Numbered from the stretch's first letter, positions 1-7,223 are shown. The stretch is DNA of 8,048 bases from Lachnospiraceae bacterium (GCA_017620345.1 JAFZQP010000131.1:1-8048), one strand, 5' to 3'. Made by a program: numbers and translations. Notes: generated by a model not told the origin, from the letters alone.

Positions 1-881
1 ACCGCAAGTATGATGAGCTGCGGCATATCATCGTTTAAGAATGGCTTGATAAAATTGGACGGTACCATATTTACGAACAGATCCTTTATCGACAGCGCGG
101 CGCTCGCACTCTGTTCGGAAGACGCTTCTACAGCCGCAGCCGCGGATGATACTTCACCCGGCTTAAGAAGATAAAAGACACCGATACCGACCGATACGGA
201 AACAATTGTCGTGATCAGATACAGCGTGAACGTCTTGCCGCCTATCTTTCCGAGTTCCCTCAGATTCGAAAATCCTCCGATACATGATACGATCGAAAAA
301 AACACCACCGGCGCCACAACCATTTTCAGAATGTTGATATATATCGTCTTAAGAGGTGTCAGAACATACTCGTCAAGACCCAGGCAAAATGCTTCGGGTG
401 CCAGTGTTGTGAGTGCAATGCCCGCAACGATCGCTGCAAGAAGAGAAAGCAGCGTCATATAAAGAAATGCTCTTTTGTTTTTTATAAGTACCATCCGGAT
501 GGAGTTATATCCGTCCTTATGGCGGTATTTGACATCCTCCGCGATAGATCTGAGCAGTATGTTCCGGATGACATCCTGCATATCACGTCCGACATCATCA
601 TCGGTTGAGATCGATGCGGAAGACATGTTTTCCAAAAGCGGGTATTCCGTTCCAAGTGCTGTCATTTCTATGGTAACGTTTGTCAGTGTTTTTCTGACAG
701 TAAGCTCAAGTACGGCATCATCCGCTGCATGGGCCGCAAGACTTCCGATAGCCTCCTCCGCAAGAAGTGTCCCTTTGAGTGCTTCCTTCTTTTTTATCCC
801 GCATTCTTCAAGGCTGTCCTGAACAAATTGCGAAGCTTTGCCGATCTCGCCGCTTAATTTGAATTTTGCGATTTTTCTCAT
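1..881 (-). CDS. Sodium:dicarboxylate/amino-acid symporter with degenerate anti-sigma-factor-like N-terminal domain (3' end outside window)
   Basis: The first 293 codons are visible; the rest lies beyond base 1. Residues about 140-293 match the N-terminal half of the DAACS (SDF, GltP/DctA-like) symporter family, which takes up glutamate, aspartate or C4-dicarboxylates with Na+ or H+. The diagnostic segment is ILKMVVAPVVFFSIVSCIGG (184-203), with further helices at about 140-160 and 216-238, then LFVNMVPSNFIKPF (268-281), the family's PSN segment. The substrate- and sodium-binding half is not visible, so specificity cannot be judged. Ahead of the transporter is an extra soluble domain (1-135) resembling RsbW/SpoIIAB-type GHKL proteins: LLAEEAIGSLAAHA (39-52) fits the N-box helix and the stretch around 108-130 (ILLRSIAEDVKYRHKDGYN) fits the family's last helix and strand. 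The ATP-binding residues are replaced (Ser47 for Asn, Ala75 for Asp, no GLGL), suggesting a pseudo-ATPase used for regulation. The symporter call is firm; the N-domain assignment is by pattern only. Confidence 0.88.
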   Translation of the reverse strand, partial: MRKIAKFKLSGEIGKASQFVQDSLEECGIKKKEALKGTLLAEEAIGSLAAHAADDAVLELTVRKTLTNVTIEMTALGTEYPLLENMSSASISTDDDVGRDMQDVIRNILLRSIAEDVKYRHKDGYNSIRMVLIKNKRAFLYMTLLSLLAAIVAGIALTTLAPEAFCLGLDEYVLTPLKTIYINILKMVVAPVVFFSIVSCIGGFSNLRELGKIGGKTFTLYLITTIVSVSVGIGVFYLLKPGEVSSAAAAVEASSEQSASAALSIKDLFVNMVPSNFIKPFLNDDMPQLIILA

Positions 882-886
882 GAGCT

Positions 887-891
887 CTCCT
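887..891 (-). promoter_or_regulatory. Ribosome-binding site for the symporter gene
   Basis: AGGAG lies five bases before the ATG at 881-879 and begins two bases after the TAA stop of the MATE gene (896-894). This supports the start and a coupled translation of the two transporters. Confidence 0.8.
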
Positions 892-893
892 TT

Positions 894-2261
894 TTACGTC
901 TGTTTATAATCCTGAAGATTTTTCCAAAACGGGATCAGGCAAATGATCGCAACTATCATGGAAACGATATCCGCAACGGGCGTTGCCCATGCTATTCCTT
1001 CGATCCCGACAAAACCGTTAAGAAGTATCATTGCAGGTATATCAACCCCGCCTTTTCTGAGTACCGATAGTATCAAAGGTATAACCTTACTGCCTGCGGA
1101 CTGGAACATGGTTATTATAACCATCGAGACAGGTATCAATGGCCCGGTCAGGCATATGATCCGCTGGAACTGCCTGCCGTATGACACCGTCCGGGGATCG
1201 TCTATGAAAGCCTTTACTATAAATCCGGCTCCTGTCAGAAGGAATGCGGTACTTATAACCGCAACCGATATCGCAAGGACAAATGTCGTCTTTAACGCCG
1301 ACATCATACGTTTGTAATTTTTCGCAGAGTAATTGTATCCGATCAGCGGGATAACGCCCTGGGACATTCCCGTGGCAATGGCATAGTTGAGGAGATCCAC
1401 CTTCTTTGCGATCCCTATCCCGGCAACAGCCTCATCATTGTAGGATACCATAAGGCGGTTCATAAATATGTTTGACAGAACTCCCGATATGTTCATGATG
1501 GCGCTCGGCAGTCCGACGAGCACCACTTCGTACGGGATACGATCTTTCAGCGTGTAGTTTCGCGGATCGAGTGATAATACCATACTCTCCCGCTTCCTTG
1601 CGATCAAAATGATAAAATAGACGCTCGCCGCAAGATTTGACAGCATGGTGGCGATCGCAGCTCCTTTTATCTCCATGCCGAATGCAAAGATGAATATCGG
1701 GTCGAGGATGATATTCAGTATACCGCCCATGCCGACTCCGAAACTTGCCTGCCTCGAGTATCCTTCGGCCCTGACCAGATGAGCAAACGCTGCGGAAAGA
1801 ACGGTAGGGACGGCTCCGATAGTGATGACCCAGAATGAATATTGACAGCAAAAATCATATGTCGCACTGTCGCTTCCGACTGCCGGATATACGAAAGCGC
1901 GACAGATATAAATCAGTATTCCGTATATAAGTGCGGTAGCGCAGGCTGACCATATGCAAAAAGCGGACGTCTTTGCGGCATGATCCTGATCGCCTTTTCC
2001 GAGTGAGCGGGATATAAGACTGGCTCCTCCGATACCGAACAGATTGGCCATGCCCGTCAGCAGCATGAATACCGGCAGACATACGGATGCCGCAGCAACC
2101 TGGTTCGGATCACCTACCTGTCCAACGAAGAACGTATCGGCCATGTTGTATGCGACCGTTATAAGCTGGCTTATGACAGTCGGAACTTCCAATGCCACGA
2201 CCGCTTTCAATATCGGTGTTTCTTCAAACAGCTGCCTGTTGCTATCCTTACTTGATGCCAT
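894..2261 (-). CDS. MATE-family efflux transporter (MepA/NorM-like)
   Basis: Complete 455-residue polytopic membrane protein, the usual length for MATE antiporters, which export organic cations, drugs or metabolites in exchange for Na+ or H+. About twelve membrane helices in two related halves are visible. Family motifs are clear: NMADTFFVGQVGD (39-51) in the first helix region, RAEGYSR (164-170) followed by the NIILDPIFIF and GAAIAT segments (183-205), and PLIGYNYSAKNYKRM (305-319) in the second half. An Asp in the first helix (D42) lies within the conserved motif. The start has a good GAAGGA site. It lies between a hybrid kinase and an anion symporter on the same strand with 22- and 12-base gaps, so it is probably in the same operon; its substrate may be connected with what the kinases sense, but that is inference. 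The substrate cannot be read from sequence. It belongs to the clostridial MATE proteins usually annotated as MepA-like; it is not a polysaccharide flippase, because the N..DT.FVG motif is specific to MATE. Confidence 0.95.
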   Translation of the reverse strand: MASSKDSNRQLFEETPILKAVVALEVPTVISQLITVAYNMADTFFVGQVGDPNQVAAASVCLPVFMLLTGMANLFGIGGASLISRSLGKGDQDHAAKTSAFCIWSACATALIYGILIYICRAFVYPAVGSDSATYDFCCQYSFWVITIGAVPTVLSAAFAHLVRAEGYSRQASFGVGMGGILNIILDPIFIFAFGMEIKGAAIATMLSNLAASVYFIILIARKRESMVLSLDPRNYTLKDRIPYEVVLVGLPSAIMNISGVLSNIFMNRLMVSYNDEAVAGIGIAKKVDLLNYAIATGMSQGVIPLIGYNYSAKNYKRMMSALKTTFVLAISVAVISTAFLLTGAGFIVKAFIDDPRTVSYGRQFQRIICLTGPLIPVSMVIITMFQSAGSKVIPLILSVLRKGGVDIPAMILLNGFVGIEGIAWATPVADIVSMIVAIICLIPFWKNLQDYKQT

Positions 2262-2266
2262 ATCAA

Positions 2267-2272
2267 TCCTTC
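2267..2272 (-). promoter_or_regulatory. Ribosome-binding site for the MATE transporter gene
   Basis: GAAGGA lies five bases before the ATG at 2261-2259, inside the 22-base gap after the kinase stop codon. It supports that ATG as the start of the transporter. Confidence 0.75.
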
Positions 2273-2283
2273 ATGTTTTCCGA

Positions 2284-4464
2284 TCACTTCAAACGCATAC
2301 AGACATCACGATACGCTTCAATGAATGATTCCGAGTCGGATCTGATAAAATCGATATCACGGCCGGTTGCAGCATTTTCATGCTTTTTGGCTCTTTCACT
2401 CAAGTCATTCAAACCCAATGATGCCATGAGTCCTTTGATAGAATGCGTCACCAGTTCGTATCCTTCCCAGTCTTCCGACAGGATACAGTTTCGCATTCGT
2501 TCGATCTTTTCTTCGCTTTCCGACGCTATGATACCGACCGTGTCCTTCAAAAGGTCTTCATGACCACCCGCGTATTTTAAAGCCGTTTCGTAATCAAGAC
2601 CGTCTATTTTCTTCAGTTTATCACGCAAAGAATCCAAATCCGGCTCCTGTTCGAAGGAAGCGCTATTAGCCGTAAATACAATAACATCCGAAGGATCATC
2701 GCCTTTTCCGACCGGAAGAATCTTATCGGCAGGCAGGTATTTCTTCACTGTCTGCTCCAAAAGTGATGCATCGAGAGGTTTCGTTAAATAACCGGCAAAC
2801 CCGGCATCCGAATAGATCTTGTCGCTTCCCGCGAGTGCGTTCGCGGTAAGTACGACCGCAGGCGTCTCTTTGTTTTTCGAATCCGGATCACTTCTTATGA
2901 CCTCAAGCGTTTTTATACCGTCCGGATCCGGCATCCTGTGATCCAAAAGAAGAAGGTCATATTTCTTATTTTTGCAAAGATCGATCGCACCCGTACCGCT
3001 TTTACAAAGCTCGGGCGCAATTCCAACACGCTTTAAGAACAGGCTTACTATCCGAAGATTTGCACTGTTGTCGTCTACGGCAAGTACCGAAGCCTCCGGG
3101 GCGGTGTAGTCATTTTCAACGCTTTCGGCAACCACTGCCTCGACCTGTTTCTCATAATCTTCTTCAAGGGGAGTCCTGTCAAAAACCCCGACAGGGATCT
3201 GTACGGTAAACTCCGAACCCTCTCCGCGTTTACTGCTGACCGCTATCTGTCCGCACATGGAATCCAGTATTCTTTTAACAATGGCAAGACCCAGTCCGGT
3301 TCCCTCAATACTCCTGTTCTCTTTCAGATCGGCACGGGAGAACGCTTCAAACAGATGATTCTGAGCCTCTTCGCTGATACCGCGTCCGGTATCCTTAACG
3401 CTCATGATAAGATTGAATTTATCATCTCCTATATACTCTCCGCCGAGTATCAGTTCGACCCACCCCGAATCTGTATACTTGATCGCATTGTTCAACAGAT
3501 TGATCAGGACCTGCCTGATGCGGAATTCGTCGGAAACGATACCGTTCGGGACTTCGTCCTCCAGCCTGATATCGAGCATCAGGCTCTTTTCTCCGGCGCG
3601 CTCCTGCAGCATCGGCATAATATTGTGAAGGAGATACGCCATTATAAACTCGGAGTCATGGATCTCCATCTTTCCTGCTTCTATCTTGGAAAAATCAAGC
3701 ACATCATTTACGAGCATCAGAAGCATCTGCCCGGAATTCTTCACACTCTCCGCATACTCTTCTATCACGGGATCCCTGTTCTCCCGAAGTATCATCTCGT
3801 TCATTCCGAGTATGGCATTGATAGGTGTTCGTATCTCATGTGACATACTTGCAAGAAAGCCGGTCTTTGCTTCCGACAGCTCCCGGGCCTCCTCTGCATG
3901 CTTGATCTCGAAGAGCACGCTCTTATGATAACTGTACATACTGATCAGAACTATCGCCCCGTTAAAAAAGAACAGCAAAGGGTAGCGGCTCATTGCGATC
4001 TCCGAATAGTGCGACTCCACAAGCTTTCTCGCGGGCGTATAAAACAGGATGATAAGGAATATCTGGAAATATGCCGTGATGATAAACCCCACCTTTACGG
4101 AAAACAGGTAACAGTAGCTGATAGGGATCAACATTGTCCACAGATATGCGAATCCGTTATCCGAAAAGAGCATCATTGCCGTCAGTGAAATGGTTGCGAT
4201 CGGAATGATGATCGCCCTGAGGGCAAGACGGCTTTTGTATTTAATGGCAAAGATAAGGTCCAGGATACCCCCTATAATAAAGATCGCGGGGTAGACTGCA
4301 ATATTATACGCTCCATGTACAACATTAATGGCTGAAATGACGATTCCCAGCACTATAAGGAAGACGCCCGTTATAACGGTATTTCTCAGATCGTTGTCCG
4401 CACGCTCTCCAACGCTGATGCTCATGTCAAGTGTACGTTTGATCTCTCGTATCTTTTCGATCAT
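2284..4464 (-). CDS. Hybrid sensor histidine kinase with receiver and HPt domains
   Basis: Predicted 726-residue membrane protein starting at the ATG at 4464. About six hydrophobic helices (28-47, 55-74, 80-100, 105-122, 124-143, 161-178) with short loops form the sensor; no PAS, HAMP or large extracellular domain is visible. A charged helix follows. HisKA carries phospho-His H209 in SHEIRTP. The ATPase domain has N-box Asn N326, DTGRGI (358-363) and GTGLGL (388-393). The receiver (about 457-577) has D464/D465, acceptor D508 in LDHRMPDPDG, T540 and K562. The C-terminal HPt has H674 in THSIKGLMASLG. All phosphotransfer residues are intact, so it can run a His-Asp-His relay like ArcB/BarA-type kinases. 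The final phosphate acceptor, probably a DNA-binding regulator, is not in this window. It is a paralogue of the kinase part of the gene before it: both have NEMILRE after the His box, with 17 identical bases there. The downstream transporter genes start 22 bases after its TGA stop, so they are probably co-transcribed. The ligand is unknown. Confidence 0.93.
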   Translation of the reverse strand: MIEKIREIKRTLDMSISVGERADNDLRNTVITGVFLIVLGIVISAINVVHGAYNIAVYPAIFIIGGILDLIFAIKYKSRLALRAIIIPIATISLTAMMLFSDNGFAYLWTMLIPISYCYLFSVKVGFIITAYFQIFLIILFYTPARKLVESHYSEIAMSRYPLLFFFNGAIVLISMYSYHKSVLFEIKHAEEARELSEAKTGFLASMSHEIRTPINAILGMNEMILRENRDPVIEEYAESVKNSGQMLLMLVNDVLDFSKIEAGKMEIHDSEFIMAYLLHNIMPMLQERAGEKSLMLDIRLEDEVPNGIVSDEFRIRQVLINLLNNAIKYTDSGWVELILGGEYIGDDKFNLIMSVKDTGRGISEEAQNHLFEAFSRADLKENRSIEGTGLGLAIVKRILDSMCGQIAVSSKRGEGSEFTVQIPVGVFDRTPLEEDYEKQVEAVVAESVENDYTAPEASVLAVDDNSANLRIVSLFLKRVGIAPELCKSGTGAIDLCKNKKYDLLLLDHRMPDPDGIKTLEVIRSDPDSKNKETPAVVLTANALAGSDKIYSDAGFAGYLTKPLDASLLEQTVKKYLPADKILPVGKGDDPSDVIVFTANSASFEQEPDLDSLRDKLKKIDGLDYETALKYAGGHEDLLKDTVGIIASESEEKIERMRNCILSEDWEGYELVTHSIKGLMASLGLNDLSERAKKHENAATGRDIDFIRSDSESFIEAYRDVCMRLK

Positions 4465-4474
4465 CTGAATGGTT

Positions 4475-4480
4475 TCCTTT
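4475..4480 (-). promoter_or_regulatory. Ribosome-binding site that decides the start of the second hybrid kinase
   Basis: AAAGGA lies directly after the TAG stop of the kinase-DegV gene and ten bases before the ATG at 4464-4462. The reading frame also offers an ATG at 4506, but that start would overlap the previous gene by 26 bases, and the extra 14 residues look non-native (basic, unlike the rest). The ATG at 4464 is preferred, although ten bases is on the long side. Confidence 0.6.
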
Positions 4481-7210
4481 CTAAATTTCCTGGAACAAAA
4501 GACCAAATGTGCCCGGTCCGCAGTTAACGGCTATGGCAGGTGAAGCCTCCTGGAAATAAACCGTATCAAAACTTACCCTCTTCTCCACCTCAGCTTTGAT
4601 ATAATCAAGTTCTTTGGCGGTCAGTCCTACGTATGTTACAAACAGTATCCTTCTGTCTATCTTATGCGGCTGTTTCAATGCGAGCGAGATATACGTCTCC
4701 CACGCCTTTTCCCTTGATTCGAACAATATCCTTGCAAGAGTGATCTTGCCGTTCTTCATCCTTATGATCGGTCTTGCGGAAAGCGATCCCAGTATGCTTG
4801 CCACTCTTATGGACACCTGCCCCGTTCCCGCCAGGAAATCGGTGCTGTCTACAATGAAGCTTGTGTGAACCTTTTCCCTGAACACGTTCAGTTTCTCTAC
4901 GATCTTATCTACGCTCATCCCGGCGTTTGCCAGGCGGCAGGCCTCGAGGACCACAAGTCCGGTTCCGCTTGACAGATGCATTGTATCTATAACGATAACA
5001 TCATCAAACGCCTGAGCCGCCTCACTTGCTATGAGATGTCCGCTCCTTCTGACCTTTTCGGAAACCGTCAGGTGTATAAGGTTCTTGGCACGTCCGAGTT
5101 CGCCCGCAAAAAATTCTTCATGCTCTTCAACCCCCGGAGATGCCGATGTGAATGAACCTCCGTTACCGAGCACATATGTCAGAAGTCCTCTCTGGTCTAT
5201 CTCCAGCGTATCTTTAAACGTTCCTTCATCAGTATGTATCTTATGATACAGTATGCCGATATCATATGCTTTGATCAGATCAAGAGGAAGATCGGCAACG
5301 CTTTCCGTGGATATCGCAAGATGTTTTCTTGTCTTTGCCGTGCTGAGCCAGAATTCATTCCTGCCCTGCCGTTCGCCATCTTCGTCGGGAACAATGACGA
5401 GTGATTCCGGAAGCTGCATGAACAGCTCCTTTTCAAGCTGCAGACCGTCCAGCGGTTTTTCAAGATATCCGTCAAAACCTTCCTTTTCGTAATAAAGCCG
5501 CTTATCATTTCCGACCTTTGCCGTGCATGCGATCACTTTTGAATCCCCGCACAGTCCCCCGGGCTGTGTGCGCAGCTTATGAAGCGTTTCCACACCGCTC
5601 ATCTCGGGCATCAGGTCATCCAAAAGTATCACGTCATAATGATCATCCAGTGCGGCAGACAGAGCCTCGGCTCCGCTCGTGGCTCTTCTGATCTGGACTT
5701 TGGTATCGCGCAGGAGCTTTTCCAGCACCATGAGATTCGGTACATTATCATCGACTATCAGTACCTTAGCTTCAGGCGCCTCAAAACTCCTGGTATATGT
5801 TCGTTTGTGTTTTTCCTTCTGACCGGCCTTGATATCAAATACGCCGACTTCCTCTTTACCGATCCTCTTCTGTGGTATCTCTATGACAAAAGTCGTACCA
5901 TGTCCCGCTATGCTGTTCACGGCTATATTGCCGCCCATCTGATCAACAAGACCTTTAACTATCGAAAGGCCGAGCCCTGTTCCCTCGATCTTACGATTAT
6001 TCTCCGAATCTACCCTCTTAAACGCATCAAACAGATACGGCATGTTCTCTTTCTTAACACCGATACCGGTATCCGAAACGGAATAAATAACATTCACGAT
6101 GTCATCACTTTCTTCCCTGCATTCCACCTGAAGTGAAACAGAGCCTTCCTTCGTGTACTTTACGGCATTTCCGAGCACATTGATAAGTATCTGGCGTATC
6201 CTTACATCATCGGCTTCAAGTGTCGCGGGAAGAGACGACGATATTTCGACCAAAAACTGAAGTCCGCTCTTTTCTGTCATCTCGCGGAACAGTCCTACCA
6301 CCTCGGATATCATATCCATGCTCTTATATGTCACGGGCGTGATCTGCATCTGTCCCGATTCAAGTTGTGACAGGTCAAGTATATCGTTCACGAGCTGGAG
6401 CAGTATCTTGCCGGCTGCTCTTACACTCTCCGCGTCTTCCGCCACCTCATCGGATATATCCTCACGAAGTATCATCTCGTTAAGTCCCACTATCGTATTG
6501 ACAGGAGTCCTTATTTCATGACTCATATTGGAGAAGAAGTGATTCTGTGCATCAAGGAGATATTCCAGGTCTTCTTTCTGTTTTTCGATCTCCATGCTGT
6601 TTCTGATCTGTCTCCTTCTGATGACGATGTATGACAGTCCGATGAAGAACTGAACAACAAAGAAGATCGCATGATAATAAAATCTCTCATCAGGCAGACC
6701 CGTTCTTGAAGTACAATATGCCATTATCCTGAAAAATCCGATGCATCCGGCAACATCGAGTATCACATATACTCCCGGTGACAGACAGTGGCACAAAGGT
6801 ATGGACATCGCCACGATCATGATAAGGCTCGGTGTGACTTTATCGACAAGTCCCGCGTCAAAATAAGTCACGATAAGTGCCCACAGTATCGCGAGCGTTG
6901 CCGAGATATCGCATGTGATTATATATATCCTGTATCTGTCGCCAGCATTCTTCTTCGTCCAAAAAACGACCGCAAGAACGATCAATGCCAGCGCAGCCAT
7001 CAGGATATACATAATACCGTAGCCAAACTCCATACCCGTATAGAGTTTCTGATCGGAACCCAGATAGATAAAGAGGATACAGTCGACAAATAAAACGGAA
7101 GCCCACAGTATTGTCATGACGTGAAAAGTCGTTTCGCACAACCTCACCGTAAATCCACGGAAATGATCATCCAACCCTATATTAAAAGCGTTCTTAAGGA
7201 ACTTCTTCAT
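4481..7210 (-). CDS. Hybrid sensor histidine kinase-receiver-DegV fusion protein
   Basis: Complete 909-residue protein. About six membrane helices (roughly 31-50, 62-84, 95-116, 126-145, 147-165, 180-197) with only short outside loops form the sensor. A charged signalling helix (198-222) leads to HisKA with phospho-His H231 in SHEIRTP. The ATPase domain has the N-box Asn N348, DTGIG (380-384) and GTGLGL (410-415), so the kinase should be active. The receiver (481-600) has D487/D488, acceptor D531, T563 and K585. From about 630 to the end is a full-length DegV/EDD domain, normally a separate fatty-acid-binding protein (FakB type): ISTESVADLP near its start, FTSASPG (687-693), VIDTMHLSSGTGL (740-752), FIVDSTDFL (785-793) and the closing CGPGTFGL (897-904). 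There is no HPt, unlike both neighbours. I infer that DegV either senses a lipid or related ligand for the kinase or is a phosphorylation-controlled output. The frame is continuous, so this is not a sequencing fusion of two genes. An internal start before DegV is listed separately. Confidence 0.93.
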   Translation of the reverse strand: MKKFLKNAFNIGLDDHFRGFTVRLCETTFHVMTILWASVLFVDCILFIYLGSDQKLYTGMEFGYGIMYILMAALALIVLAVVFWTKKNAGDRYRIYIITCDISATLAILWALIVTYFDAGLVDKVTPSLIMIVAMSIPLCHCLSPGVYVILDVAGCIGFFRIMAYCTSRTGLPDERFYYHAIFFVVQFFIGLSYIVIRRRQIRNSMEIEKQKEDLEYLLDAQNHFFSNMSHEIRTPVNTIVGLNEMILREDISDEVAEDAESVRAAGKILLQLVNDILDLSQLESGQMQITPVTYKSMDMISEVVGLFREMTEKSGLQFLVEISSSLPATLEADDVRIRQILINVLGNAVKYTKEGSVSLQVECREESDDIVNVIYSVSDTGIGVKKENMPYLFDAFKRVDSENNRKIEGTGLGLSIVKGLVDQMGGNIAVNSIAGHGTTFVIEIPQKRIGKEEVGVFDIKAGQKEKHKRTYTRSFEAPEAKVLIVDDNVPNLMVLEKLLRDTKVQIRRATSGAEALSAALDDHYDVILLDDLMPEMSGVETLHKLRTQPGGLCGDSKVIACTAKVGNDKRLYYEKEGFDGYLEKPLDGLQLEKELFMQLPESLVIVPDEDGERQGRNEFWLSTAKTRKHLAISTESVADLPLDLIKAYDIGILYHKIHTDEGTFKDTLEIDQRGLLTYVLGNGGSFTSASPGVEEHEEFFAGELGRAKNLIHLTVSEKVRRSGHLIASEAAQAFDDVIVIDTMHLSSGTGLVVLEACRLANAGMSVDKIVEKLNVFREKVHTSFIVDSTDFLAGTGQVSIRVASILGSLSARPIIRMKNGKITLARILFESREKAWETYISLALKQPHKIDRRILFVTYVGLTAKELDYIKAEVEKRVSFDTVYFQEASPAIAVNCGPGTFGLLFQEI
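5417..5431 (-). promoter_or_regulatory. Candidate internal in-frame ribosome-binding site and ATG before the DegV domain
   Basis: AAGGAG (5431-5426, within AAAAGGAG) lies six bases before an in-frame ATG (5419-5417) encoding Met598 of the kinase-DegV fusion, at the end of the receiver domain. Initiation here would give a free 312-residue DegV protein, made of the complete domain plus about 32 leading residues. The site is as good as or better than those of the genuine genes in the window. It could still be a coincidence of the Lys-Glu-Leu-Phe-Met codons, so it is a candidate only. Confidence 0.4.
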
Positions 7211-7216
7211 AACTTC

Positions 7217-7223
7217 TCACCTC
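7217..7223 (-). promoter_or_regulatory. Ribosome-binding site for the kinase-DegV gene
   Basis: GAGGTGA, a seven-base match to the 16S anti-Shine-Dalgarno, lies six bases before the ATG at 7210-7208. It shares two bases with the upstream TGA stop (7224-7222). This fixes the start and suggests that translation of the kinase-DegV gene is coupled to the gene before it. Confidence 0.8.

Noticed and set aside
943..1317. 124-codon plus-strand open frame antisense to the MATE gene
   Set aside because: Low-information hydrophobic shadow of the transporter helices, with no upstream signal of its own.
1435..1851. 138-codon minus-strand open frame inside the MATE gene
   Set aside because: Overlaps the MATE gene in another frame; Arg/His/Ser-rich protein typical of out-of-frame reading, while the MATE frame has clear family motifs.
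3154..3182. TTGACA followed after 17 bases by GATTAT on the minus strand, a possible internal promoter for the transporter genes
   Set aside because: The -10 element matches only four of six bases, the site is inside the second kinase about 890 bases before the transporter start, and one such match is expected by chance in a window of this size.
3355..3843. 162-codon plus-strand open frame
   Set aside because: Antisense to the HisKA/HATPase region of the second kinase, with no family motif; a shadow frame.
4425..4430. TTGACA on the minus strand near the start of the second kinase
   Set aside because: No acceptable -10 element at 16-18 bases, and it is already downstream of the chosen start codon.
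5579..6136. 185-codon plus-strand open frame
   Set aside because: It lies wholly inside the kinase-DegV gene opposite the ATPase and receiver regions, has no ribosome-binding site that stands out, and its protein has no recognisable pattern; it is a shadow of the conserved coding strand.
4481..7210. Idea that kinase and DegV are separate genes joined by a sequencing error
   Set aside because: The frame is open throughout, the receiver is complete before the linker, the linker has normal composition, and no stop or frame change is needed to read both domains.
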